Assembly (NCBI GenBank): GCA_037013495.1
Contig: CM072806.1
Span: 5,456,001-5,520,000 of the forward strand
DNA length: 64,000 nt
DNA from: Hippophae tibetana
Taxonomy: Eukaryota > Streptophyta > Magnoliopsida > Rosales > Elaeagnaceae
Reading direction: 5' to 3'
Shown: positions 22,945-35,000 of the stretch, piece by piece
Position numbering within the stretch: the stretch's first letter is position 1
Layout of the letters: each line of letters begins with the position of its first letter
The notes under the pieces: generated by a model
The model's input: the letters and a program-made list of their open reading frames with translations, nothing else
Told to the model about the DNA's origin: nothing
Database searches by the model: none
Position numbers and translations under genes: made by a program

Positions 22945-24185
22945 GTGTTCAAACAAAGATCATGGCAAATGAATAAAATGGTTGATGGATTTATTAGAAA
23001 GTATAAATTTTTCGTTACTCTCCAAACTGAAGTCATAAGCTTTGAATCTCTTTTTGAATTCTATGCTATAGATGAAATTTTTGCAATTATATGGGCTAAT
23101 GTACTAATCATGAACTTGGTATTGATTTTCACACACATGAAGGTTATTTGTTCAAAGATAATAGGTTGTATATTCCTAAAACAACTTCAAGAGACTATCT
23201 GGTTTATGAGTTGCATGCTCGTGGGCTTGCTAGTCATACTGAGAGAGAAAAGGCAATACTATTGGTTGCAGAAAAATACTATTAGACTCATTTGAGAAAG
23301 AATTTCAATAAGTTTGTTCATAAGTGTTCCATATGTCAAAAGGCCAAATGAGGTAATCAAAACAATGGTCTTTACTCGCTTCTACTAGTGCTTTTACAAT
23401 CTAAATGGACCTTAGTATGGATGGAAAGGTTTTCCAAGATATCCTACCTAATAGCTTGTCAAAAAAATTCAGGATACCAGTAATATAACCTTTATTTTCT
23501 TGAGACATTCTCAAATTTCATGAAATTCTCAAAATTATAACATCTGATAGAGATGTGAAATTTATGAGCCACTTCTAAAAGGAATTGTGGAAATGATTTG
23601 ACAACACACTGAATTTCAATAGTGCATCTCCCACACAAATAGATTGACAAACAAAAGTCACTAACAAATCCATGGGTAACATGCTAAAGTGCTTAACTAG
23701 TGAAAGACCTAAGGAATGGGATATATTTCTATAGGTAGGGTTTGCTTTGAATAACATTATCAACATCACAGACCATTCCCCATTTTCAACACGTCCTAAA
23801 ATAAAAAGTGCAAATATTTGGACCACTGATTATGCATAATTATATATAGAAATATAGAAGCATATAGAAAATATAAATTCTCAATATAAATTGCAAGCAT
23901 ATCAATACAAGAGGTTCAATAGTTTTCATGTTGGAGAACTGGTCATGCTCTATCTCAATAAACATCATTTGTCATCAGTTAGTTGTTCCAAGCTTCAAAT
24001 GAAAGATTATGGTCCTTTTTAAGTTTCCAAGATGATCAATGATAATACCTATGTCATCAATCTTGTTGAACATTAATCCGTTTCCAACACATTTAATGTT
24101 TAAAATCTACGGATCTACTTTTCAATTGAGGACGATGAAGTTGTTGAATTGAATTCGAGGTTGAATTCTATTGAATGAGAGGACT
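22945..24185 (+). pseudogene. Gypsy integrase region (broken)
   Basis: The connection region FVTLQTEVISFESLFEFYA (22945-23100) leads into the H2C2 zinc-binding module, whose HKCSICQKAK lies at about 23321-23350. The DDE core is eroded. The pol terminus (LKMKDYGPF, then INDNTYVINLVEH, then SNTFNV) is readable at about 23990-24105. Unusable as an enzyme. Confidence 0.75.
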
Positions 24186-24186
24186 A

Positions 24187-24310
24187 TGATGCACTGATTG
24201 ATGGGTGCATTAGTGGTTGAATTGGTGGCTGATTCCTTTGATTATTTCATGTTTATTTTCTTAAGTCTATTTTACATTTTGTTTTTTCTCGTTTAACACA
24301 ACCGTAAGTG
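24187..24310 (+). repeat. Candidate 3' LTR start of the gypsy element (truncated)
   Basis: TGATGCACTGATTGATGGG, then TGCATTAGTG and GTCTATTTTACATTTTG, resemble 17634-17700. The similarity fades after about 24310. Confidence 0.4.
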
Positions 24311-25800
24311 TCACTAATAATCTTAAATACTTAGCAAAAATAAAAGCAAAAAAAATATAAATGAAAAGGAGTTAAATTATATTTATTATATATTACATAT
24401 TCATTATAAATTACTGCATATGTCACTATTGTTATACCTATTATATATTTTACATGTAAAATAGGTCAATTGAGTCCGTTAAAGTTGACCAAAATAAAAG
24501 GAGATAATATTTTAAGACAACTTATGGGCTAAATTATAAATAATGGACTTTCAACACGGCTCGCGTATATCAAATTTTTATTTATTACATTTGGAACGTG
24601 GGTGAATTATAATATATGTAGTTAACTTATATATTTTTTTATATTAAAAAGGTGTGTTCAAATTATGGAAATTTGGATGTGCAATGTAAGTGGAATATTA
24701 TGTGTTATTTTTTAAAAACATTATTTATCATAAGTTATATTAATATCATGATTGATATATGAATGAAAAAAAATCTTATTGCATCACAATTATTACATGA
24801 CATTTTTTTTTTCTCTCCATGAAGAGTCGAGCTAGACAAATAACACAGAAAAACAAAAGAAAATTCGTAGGGAAAAAAAGAAGAAAGATAACTTATTTTG
24901 TTAGAAAGTTTCCAAAAATATAGATTTTGAATTGTATTTTACAAAATTAATTAAAAATGTAGAAGATATTTATTCATCTATTATATGAAGATAAGAGCTC
25001 AATGAGAATTTTAAAAATCACATTTACCAAATGCTTTCTATCTAATTCTTTATTTTTTTTTGTATTAAAAGAGTTATGATTTTTTTAGTACAAGACAGTT
25101 ACTCAATTTCATCGACTTTATAGCAGAAAATATATTTCTTGCAATTGGAAAAAAAATATAAATACAGTTTTTTTTGTTGAATAAATAAATTAATAAATAC
25201 AACAATCATACGTAAGTTATGAAAATATCTGAATATTTTCCAATATATTTATCAAAAAATTGTGTAAAACATATGTATAAATATGAAAATGCTACCTTCT
25301 AAATGTCTTCCATATTATTCATAAAATAAAAATATAAACATATGTTGAAATTTCTTGAAATTATAGTAAATTATTTTGTAAATTTTTAAAATTACTTTGA
25401 TAAAAAATTTCAAAATATAGAAAATATCAATAGAATATGTAATGAAATATTGATTTTGAATATTAATTACTTTTTTTTTTGAAAAATTATAAATTTAAGT
25501 TTATAAAATATACGAGTGAAAGTAAAGTATTTATTAAGGGCGTGTCTTTTTTAAGTATGAAATGATTCTTCTTACAATTTAATTTTTTTATCATATTTTA
25601 TGTTTTCGACAAGGACTAAATAATTGAATATTTAATAATTAAAATAGATTTTCTATTATAAAATCCCGAATCTTTGTAACTAATTTTAAGAATTTCTTGA
25701 TATGAATGTTGAATGATATTTTAAGACATAACAACTTATTGAGAACTTCATATAAAAATTAGATTTATTATGAAAATTTTAAACTTTTTCGATCATGCTT
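24311..25800. other. AT-rich intergenic DNA
   Basis: No coding region, RNA gene or clear repeat seen. Very AT-rich with many homopolymer runs. Confidence 0.5.
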
Positions 25801-28200
25801 GCAGGAAACTTGTCACCCCTCCTTAGTGAGTCGTCAGCGAGAAGGTCGCAAAACATGGAAAATACGTGTACGCTCTTATAGGAGGCTTTCTTGGACCACA
25901 CGGGGATTCCTCAGTGTGACGTCAACGAGGGTGGTCGTCAAGCATCAATTTTTGGTATAAAAATGACTATGTAGACAACCAATTCTCAAATCAAAATTTT
26001 CATCATTTTCTTTCTCTAAAATGGTTCTCTCTAGATGACCTCAAGTTTGATGAGATTATTTTAACTAATGGGGTATTGAATATCCAAATTACCTATTTTG
26101 ATGAGGGCATCTTTTGGTGGCCTCATTTGATGAGGGATATCTTTAATCACTTTTAGAGTGATTTTGAATGGGCTAGGGTTAAAAAAGATCATAGGAGGGA
26201 AGAAAATTTTAATGGAGATATGATGGTTGATTGTCTAATAGAGGTAAATATTTCACTTTATAATTAGCACCTCGCCTTATATTTTGTAGCTTTTATTTTT
26301 AGGTTTTAACACTTCATTTTAAATTGTGTTTTTCTAGGGTTTATCATTTGTTAGAGAGGGTAAGTTATCACTCAGAACGTACAAACGTGAAGTTCAAGCT
26401 AGTTGCTTAAATTAACAAAGTACCAAATTTTCAATGAGGATAAGAATGCTCTCCTTGTTGAAATTAAGGCCAAAATTCTAAAGTTTGAAGGTGACCTGCT
26501 TGACAAGTTTGAAAGCTAAGAAAAGCAAATAGTTACTATTTTGAGTAGGTGCAAAGAGAATCCCATTTTGAAAAATGGCCAAGGAAGCCGAAGCTATAGC
26601 GAGCTCCCTTGGTGATCAAACAACTTCAATAAAGGAGAAAATGAGCTCATTGTTTGAATTGGTGGATATGCTAAAAGTGGAGTGCACCAAAACTTGTAGA
26701 AGTTAGACCTAACTATTCCTTATTTCATATTGTTGTAGGTTTTTCAAAGTAGTAGAAACAAAACACCTTTAGCTAGTACCTTACTACTATGACCCCTTGT
26801 GGAGGAAACGAGTCAAGGGGCTGAGCTGAAGGACAAGTCGAGGAAGCCACCTGTTAGTTTCTTTCTTGTTATTGTAAGCTTTTCTTTGTGCAACATTCTA
26901 CTTTTGTGATAGTCTTCCATTTTTAGGATTGTATTGTGATTTTGATGTAATATATGGTTCTTTTGTAAATTTTCTTTGTACATATATGACATGTTTTGGG
27001 GTGTACAACTAGCATTTATGCTTGTATTTGAATAATTATAAATTTATTATTTTTCCCTTTACATTTGTCTTTTAGTGATTCAATGCCTCATAAATACATT
27101 CAATATTTCCTTTATTTATATGTTTGGTTTTGTCATTTGATTTCCTATTATGAAATTACTTTAACCATCCAACTTGATTTTGAGTTTGCAATCTAGAATT
27201 TTGACTCCATTAGTTGAACAACCTATATTCGATAAACATTAGGTTGTTAACCATATGGATTACTCATAAGTAAATCTCGATGACCTGATGGAAATGAGGT
27301 CATTTGTTTCCTACACCTCGAATACCTTTTCATCATATAATAAAAAACACCCCATTTCACCATCTTTAAGTGATGAGGTGAACTAAACACCATAATTATA
27401 TACCTTGTTAGTTGAAGAAATTGCAAAGTCCCTTTTCCTTCTTTCTTCTTCTATGGACTTAGACATTGTAATGGAAAATATTGACGAGTAGATAGGATCT
27501 AGACTTCCAGGTGAGTTATCCTCGTTAGAGAAGAATATTAATCCATTTAAGAGCATGTTTACTCTTACATCCAAGTAGGGTTAATATAGCAGGCTGAAAA
27601 ACTTGTTTGAAAATGGAATGTTTAGTAACCCTAAAGCCCAAGATAACCTTCATCACCATTTTAGATTTCCTCTAACTATACCATATATGCAGCTTATAAG
27701 AGAGAGAGAAAAAGGGATTATATGGCACTTAATGGCATGACTTGCTCTTGATGTAAGTAATCTTTTGTGCCATTACATGTATTTTCTAATTCTTTTTAAT
27801 AATAAAATTTTCATTCATACTATATAGGCATTATCCCTTGCCATTGATTTAGAATGAAAAGCTTGTCGGGAAACTTCTGAATTTGTTGATCAAAAACTGT
27901 GTAGATTGAAGGCTCGTTTTGAAACCATGGAACAAGAGTTCAATAACACACATACCGAACTGACCAACACACTTAGCCGAAGAGATAAATACAAAAAATA
28001 AAGGGATGATCTTTGCAAATTAGTTAAGTATTGGAAACAAAGGGCATTAGAGAAGAATACTCACAAGACTCCTATTTCTAAAAGTATCGGTTCATATTCC
28101 TATTAAAATATAGTAGTTCAAGTTTTATAGATTTTCAATCTTTTGCATTTAACAGATGTAATTCAAATATTGAAATCATACACAATTGGATTGTTTCTCC
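25800..28200 (+). mobile_element. Degenerate transposon-like sequence, family unresolved
   Basis: Less AT-rich than its surroundings and with short plus-strand stretches of protein-like sequence: about 26060-26260 (IQITYFDEGIFWWPHLMRD and following), 26420-26520 (charged, coiled-coil-like: VEIKAKILKLEGDLLDKFES) and 27890-28070 (LKARFETMEQEFNNTHTEL, also coiled-coil-like). This pattern resembles the broken gag-like proteins labelled putative gypsy-type transposon in plant genomes, but I could not find a diagnostic motif. Stops in every frame; certainly not an intact gene. Confidence 0.35.
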
Positions 28201-28247
28201 TTGGTATGAATTTTCAAAGGAAAGATCTACATTTGCGAACTTAATAC

Positions 28248-29020
28248 CCTTTCTTAGAACATACATCATAACTTTTATCCCGCATCCCAAGTGAGGGGTC
28301 TATTTTCCCACCTCACTCCATACTTGGGGGTCATCACGTTAATTTTTCATGAAATAGGAGACATAAAAGAGTGAAATTGAATCCAACCTTTGTATGTAAT
28401 TCCCAAATAGAGGGTTCACTTTTGTGAACTCAAGATCCTTTCTTAGGACGAGTGTCACACCTCTTATCTTACATCCCAAGTGGGTGGGTCCATTTGCTTA
28501 CCTCACTCTATACTTGAGGGTTATTATGTTAATTTTTTATGAGATAAGAAGCATAAAATAGTGATTGAATTCAACTTCTCTATGTGATTCCCAAAGAGGG
28601 GGTTCATTTTTATGAAATTAAGACCTTTTCTTAGTACGGGCGTCACACCTCTTATCCTGCATCCCAAGAGAAGAGATCCATTTGGCCACCTCACTGTGTA
28701 TTTGGGGGTTATCACGTTAATTTTTCTCAAGACAGAATACATACAAGGGTAAAATTGAATCCAACTCTTGTATACGATTTAGAAAGTAGGGGTTCAATTT
28801 TGTGAACTCAAGACTCTTTCTTAGTACATACATCACATCTTTTATCCCGCATCCCAAGTAAAGATGTCCATTTGGCCACCTTACTTTGTACTTATGGGTT
28901 ATTATGTAAATTTTTCTCGAAACAAGATATATACAAGTGTAAAATAAAATCCAAAGTAAGGATTCACTTTTTGTGAATTCAAGATCCTTTCTTAGGACGA
29001 GAGTCATACCTCTTGGATGT
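28248..29020. repeat. Tandem repeat array, ~189-bp period, about four copies
   Basis: The marker TTCTTAG recurs at 28251, 28440, 28628, 28818 and 28989 (intervals 189, 188, 190, 171). Each full unit continues with a CATC- or CACACCTCTTAT-like stretch, GCATCCCAAGTG, a CCATTTG..CACCTCACT stretch, a GGGTTATCACGTTAATTTTT stretch and GGGTTCA..TTTGTGAACTCAAGA. Copies differ by roughly 15-25 percent. No open frame runs through the array, so it is satellite- or minisatellite-like. Confidence 0.85.
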
Positions 29021-32000
29021 CTATTGTTTGGAGAATCACTTATGTATTAGGGATTCTAGAGAGATGTTAGGAAAAAGATAATATTCAAATTTTTTATTCC
29101 TTTCATCAATGAGTTATATATAGATACAAAAAGAACATGTGTCATTATTATACTAATAGGTGATCTGTTCGAGATATTAGAGTTGACTTATACATAATAA
29201 TTTACAATAAATAACAGGTTGCTAAACTTAGGTTGTATGAAATACTCCTATACAAAGTGACAATAATTACAAGGAACATCATTAGGTTTCTTGAATATGA
29301 TAAACATCTAATTGGGTTTTGTTCATTAGGTTGCGAGGTCTTGTATGTTCAGGTCGCTTGACACCGAATACATTCAAGGTCCTCTAATCAAAACTGGATC
29401 TATTACTTCCTTGCGCTAGATCGCTATAGACGATCTACTAAAGTGTCAAGTTCATTATATGAGTGAGGTGCCTCAGGTTGTTAAGATCGAGTACCTACTA
29501 CCTGTAGGATACCAAACAATATTGATGTTACCGATTATATTAGAACACATGATTTTATGCATACATTATGAGATTATTTTTCATAGAGAGTATTACCTGT
29601 GTTAGTCTTGTAGAGTTTGGTACCATAGGAATACTATTTACAACAAATAAGATTTTATACAAATCACATATACGTATTTACACATGCATCTCAAAATTTG
29701 TCCACATACAGATCTCAAAGTTTGACCAAATTTGGGTCTAGGAGTTATATCATCTATGTGCGTCGAAATTGACCAATATTATGTGTCATATGTATCATAG
29801 AGTATGGTTATATATGGGTCTCAGAGTTTGTCACCATATGTGCCTTAGAGTTAGACCTTTCATATTCCTCGGAATTGATCTATACATCTCAAAATTGATT
29901 GAGACATATAGATATTACATAACATGTTGATTTATAACTGACATTGCATATTTTATTATAATATGAGCAAGTTTAGGAAGTAAGGAAGTACAAGTATGTC
30001 TAGATAAGGGCGTAACTACCTTAAAGGTTGAATTGGACTTTAAACCCTATAAATATTTTGGCTAAAATGATTTATTAGTTTCTAGTCCACATATAAATTA
30101 TCTTCTTTCATTTATTTCTAATAAAATTTAAACGTAATTCATTAAAAAAATTACATTTAAGGTAACTTTAGTTTTGAAATTTGGATATATTAGTAACTTT
30201 ATTTTAAATTTGTGCACTTACATTACTTTTATATTTATGGAAACACTAATCATTTTAAGTAAATTTTAGTGATTTTAATTTACATTATTTTTTAATTTCT
30301 TTCAACTTTTTGAGATATTTTTATATTCAAATATCTATTAGAAAAGCTTATAAGATTTATTTCAATTTAACTTAAATTTTTAAACAAAAAATATCCTAAA
30401 AAAAGGCAAGAAATGATTAAAGCATCCAAAATGCAATAATAATGTGATTAAAGTATATTAATTTAAAAAAATATAATAAATATATTAAATTTGTGAAAGT
30501 AAAACCCAAAAGTGTTATGCTACCCATTTATTATATATAAAACAACTATAACTTGTTTTTATAATGTAAGAGGATTAGTATATTACTACTCTACATTTAA
30601 AAAAAAATTAATGTAAAATGATTTAACTTTTATTTTATTTCATTGATTTATTTATTCTTGTTTCTTCATTTGAATGAAAAAAAGTATAAATTTTTCTTTA
30701 AAAAAGACTCATACACCCATAAATAAGATTTTAACTCTATAATTTATAGATTTTTAATTTAATATTTAATATATTAATAAAAATTTCTAACTATACCATT
30801 CTGTTCAAATTTTATAGAAAAGTCTCCCTATTTTATATATTATTGCTAATTTTATGAACATGAAAACTTTATCAAATAATGCATATATTATTTTATTTAG
30901 TTAGATATAGAGTATACTCTTATTAAGATAGTCGTAACTTATCCTTTTTTACTATAAATTTTTAAGATTAAACTTCATCAATACAACATGATCATGAAAT
31001 AATTTAAGATTTATTTATTTTTATCTTATTATTTAATTTATATCATGAAATATTAGAAGAGATATTCTTGAAACTCTTTTGAACTTATTTGTATAATTTT
31101 TATTTTTATTTTTGGATATATAATTGCTCTTCATATTGAATTAAAATATTGTTTAATTTTTAATATCTCGCTAAAGGTTTTAAAATATAAGATATCTTGA
31201 ATTTATTAAAGATTTAATTTTTTTTAAGAAATTCTTCCTATAAATATAACTTAACTCGTATATTTATCCTACCTCAAATTTGTAAAGAGTCACAATTTTT
31301 TTATTTATCAAGTTTTATTTTATATATCATAATATATAAATATAAATTACAAATTACAAATTCTCAAAGCAAATTATGTGTTAGTTGATAAAAAAATTGG
31401 ATTATTTTTTGAAGTAAATTATTTATATTATTAAAAATAATTTAATCTTTAAATTTATAAAATAATTAATAATTAATAATTATTGTTAATTTTAATTAAA
31501 TCTTGTTTTAGTCGTTTAAATATCATATTTGCATTACCCTTTCTACACTAAAATGAAAATAAATAATATAATATATATATATTTAAAATTCATTAAATTG
31601 GGCCCTCAATAGTCTGGATTCTAGATACATAAAGTAAACTGTTAAAATATTGTCCCGCATAATGTGAAATCAATGCTAGCGTACAAGAACTAGATCCGAT
31701 TTATTTAAATATCCACGTTTTCAAAAATTATTGGTAGTAGGCCCCACCATGTTATCATTTTGTATAGAATAGAATATAAGAATACTAACTTATCAAATAA
31801 AAGAAATGAAATAAAATGGAAAAAAAAAAAGAATACGAATCTTCTCCTCGGAGACTGAAAGAGAGTCATTTCATATCTTCTTCCTTTTGAATCAGACAAG
31901 CCCCAATCCTTCTGCTCTTTCTGTTCTGTGTTTATATATTAAGTCTTTATATGTGTATATATGCATATGATGTTATAATTGTATAGCAAACATATGCGAC

Positions 32001-32085
32001 TACACATATATAGATAAAATCTGAATCTGTTTCTCTCTATTCTTCTTTTCCTGGTTTAATTTGATTTTGATTTCATTTTTTGTTA
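29021..32085. other. Intergenic DNA and upstream region of the nucleosidase gene
   Basis: 29021-29950 is of mixed composition with loose repeats of a CTCAAAGTTTG-like word (29685-29900) and may be further transposon debris. 29950-31700 is AT-rich with nothing supported. A TATATAG word at 32007-32013, 79 bases before the nucleosidase ATG, is a possible TATA box, followed by a pyrimidine-rich leader. Confidence 0.45.
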
Positions 32086-35000
32086 ATGGACGGCGTCATG
32101 ATTAATTCCATAGATGGAAAATGCGACGGTGTTTTCGAATCGCTTATCACGCGTGAAAAGCTCATTATTGATACTGACCCTGGAATCGGTAAGTTTCTCA
32201 TTCAGTTCGTGTCTTTTTCATATTAATAGTTTTATTTTTTGTTTTTCCTCCTTCTTGTTAAATAAGATTGTGGAATGTCTTATGACTATCTGTTTGATGG
32301 AGAAATTATTGATTAGAATACGTGACGGGAGTTCAGAGTTGGATACGGAATATCCTATTTTTGACTTTTCTCTTCGCTCTTTTGCTTTTATTGACCATTT
32401 AGATTAGAATGAAGAGGCAGACATCTTGATAGTATGGTTGATAAGTTTGTGTTGGGTTTGGCTAAAATCAAAGTTTTAATTTTCAACATCAAATACCACA
32501 CTTAAAATGGTTGATGAAGAGAACTAGAGAAGGATTACTAAATTTGGGTTTCAATTTATGAGGAAAAAATATATTTTTGTTTGTTTGGAAGCTCTGATTG
32601 TGTTAAACATTTGCTTTCTCCCGTCACATTTCTCTTAAAACAATTTCTTTTGTTTGTTTGGTAAGATAGAAACACCAACACACATACTATACAACGAGAA
32701 GAATATAACATTACACTAAAAATATAATTATAAGAAAAGTCAAAAGTTTGTTTGAAAATATCGAAACTATCGCTACGCATTATTTCAACTCAGGCTATTG
32801 CTTAAAGTTATTGCATAAAGGATAGATGTATATCTATTATACTCAATTTAAGTAAATTAATATTATAGAACTTATTAAAAAAAATCACCTAATAATACGA
32901 AGAGATTTAATCGAATTATATTTTACATTAAATAAGTCTAAATAATTATAATTTAATTTAAATGACTTTTAAATTAAAGTTATGTATTCAATTTTTTTAA
33001 TAATAAAAATATATGAACATGGTATAATAGATGTTATTTTTATCATTTTAAATTTTAAGAATTTTATTTTTATAAATTTCTCAAAAAAAATATTTTATGT
33101 GTTATTAAATTTCTCACCCACTATTTGCCCTGTGTTACTTTTTAGATCTAGTATATCTTTTAAGTGCCTTTCTTTAATAGTATTTGGTATGAATAAACAT
33201 AAAAAACATTCTTAAATTTTGAAATATTTTCAAAATATCTCTAATATTTCAAAAAATTCAAAAATACTTCATAAATATAACGAAAGTTAAATTTAATAGA
33301 AGTGAATAATAATATTTCATAAATAAAATGGAAGAAATAATAAAAAATCAAAGAATAGTAGAATTAGAAATAGAAGATATCTCATGATATTTTTTTTACA
33401 AGAAATGATAATAAGTAAAAAAAATTAAATAAATAGATAGATTTAAAAACCCATCATTTTTATCTTTGAGAAAATTATTCCTAAGAAAAGATATAATTTA
33501 TTATGTAATAAGTAATAAAAAAATTAACATTAATATAACATATGCAAAACGAATGTATATTATACCATTAATTAACAATGAAGCTATATTGAATAAATTT
33601 TTCAAAAGAATAAAGAAAAAATTGGATGCATTTATTTACGAGAAATTCAAATATTAATACAGACTCATTTAGGAAAATAAATAGATACACCAATAAAAAT
33701 AGCATTATTAGATAACATGATAATAAATTGAAAAAATCCTTTTCTAGAAATGATCCATGGTAACTTAAGATACCAAAAGCTAAAATTTACACCATATAGT
33801 ATGTTTACTATTAATATATATGATAAAAACTTAATTAACAAGGAAACTATATTGAATAAATTATCTAAAATTTTCCAAAATAATAAAGAAAAAATTGGAT
33901 ATATTCATTTAGGAGAAATTCAAATATTAATACAGACTCATTTAAGATAATAAATGCATACACCAATAAAAATAGTATTACTAGATAACATAATAATAAA
34001 TAGGAAAAATACTTTACTAGGAATGATTCATGGTAACTTAAGATACTAAAAGCTAAAATTTACACTATATAGTAGGTTTGCTATTAATATACATGATAAA
34101 AACTTAAATCAAGTATTAAATCTAGCTTATGAATTCAAAAGAAGAGATTTAACGAAAGAAGAAAATCATTCATCTTCAATACACTACCTAGTAGAGTATT
34201 TTTTAACAAATAGCCATAATAGTTATATATGGACAAAATGAATTTATAAAAATAGATAATACTTTTCAAGAACTTTGAAAAATAATAAAACAAAAAATAC
34301 TAACAGACTTTGAAATACTAGAGGAATGACACTTAGATATCAAGGAAAACCCCCTGATAATATGAAGAAAAAGTAATGTTATTAAAAAAATAATATACCA
34401 AGATTTACTTTTATAAATAATGAAGGAGAAACTTCTAACCAAAAAGAAGTTAAAAACTAAAAGATGAAGTCCAAATAATGAAGGCATTAGTTCATGATGT
34501 CGTATTAAGAAAATAATAATGTTTAAAAATAAATTAAAAAATATACAGTTAATAATAGATTGAAGCCTAGTAGGTGTAACAAAAAATCAAGCAATATTAA
34601 TGAAAGCTTTGAAGCTTTTAATAGAAAAAATAGATTTAGTCCAAGAAGTAAACACGAAATACCTACAAGGTATAATAAAAATACAAAAAGAATTGTTCAA
34701 AGAAACAAAAGAATGCGATTATAATTAACTTCAATAAGATATACATATGAAATTTTCAAGACTAAGAAAAGATGTATATAAAATACATAGCAATAATGAT
34801 ATTGTAGGTCATAACCCTTAGAAAGATTAAAAGTAGAACTACGTAAGAGATCAAATGCCCTAGCTCCTAGAAAGAGAGAAGAAAAAATGAAGAAAATCTA
34901 ACGAAAAAAGATATAATTCCAATTTAATGGAATATATAAAATAATTAGAGGAACAATTCATAAACTCTGATGATAGGGATATAAAAATATAAGTTAGTTT

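Larger units (their letters stand above)
17634..24310 (+). mobile_element. Degenerate Ty3/gypsy LTR retrotransposon, interrupted by a nested insertion
   Basis: Domains in order gag, protease, reverse transcriptase, RNase H, integrase, all on the plus strand and all broken by stops and frameshifts. A probable 5' LTR (17634-17973) ends before a Met-tRNA primer site at 17975. Gag begins at 18009 and is split by foreign sequence at about 18323-20116. The end of pol (about 24120-24185) reads IEDDEVVELNSR, the usual C-terminus of this lineage, and no chromodomain follows. The 3' LTR start is proposed at 24187 because its first 29 bases match those at 17634 at about 24 positions. The 3' LTR can be followed only to about 24310, so it is probably truncated. 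Non-functional and old. Confidence 0.85.

Noticed and set aside
17634-24310. Gypsy element as a chromovirus with a chromodomain
   Set aside because: No chromodomain can be read after the integrase; the pol end stops in the acidic EDDEVVELN stretch.
28248-29020. CRISPR-like array
   Set aside because: Units of ~189 bases with no constant-repeat/variable-spacer structure, in a plant genome; an ordinary tandem repeat.
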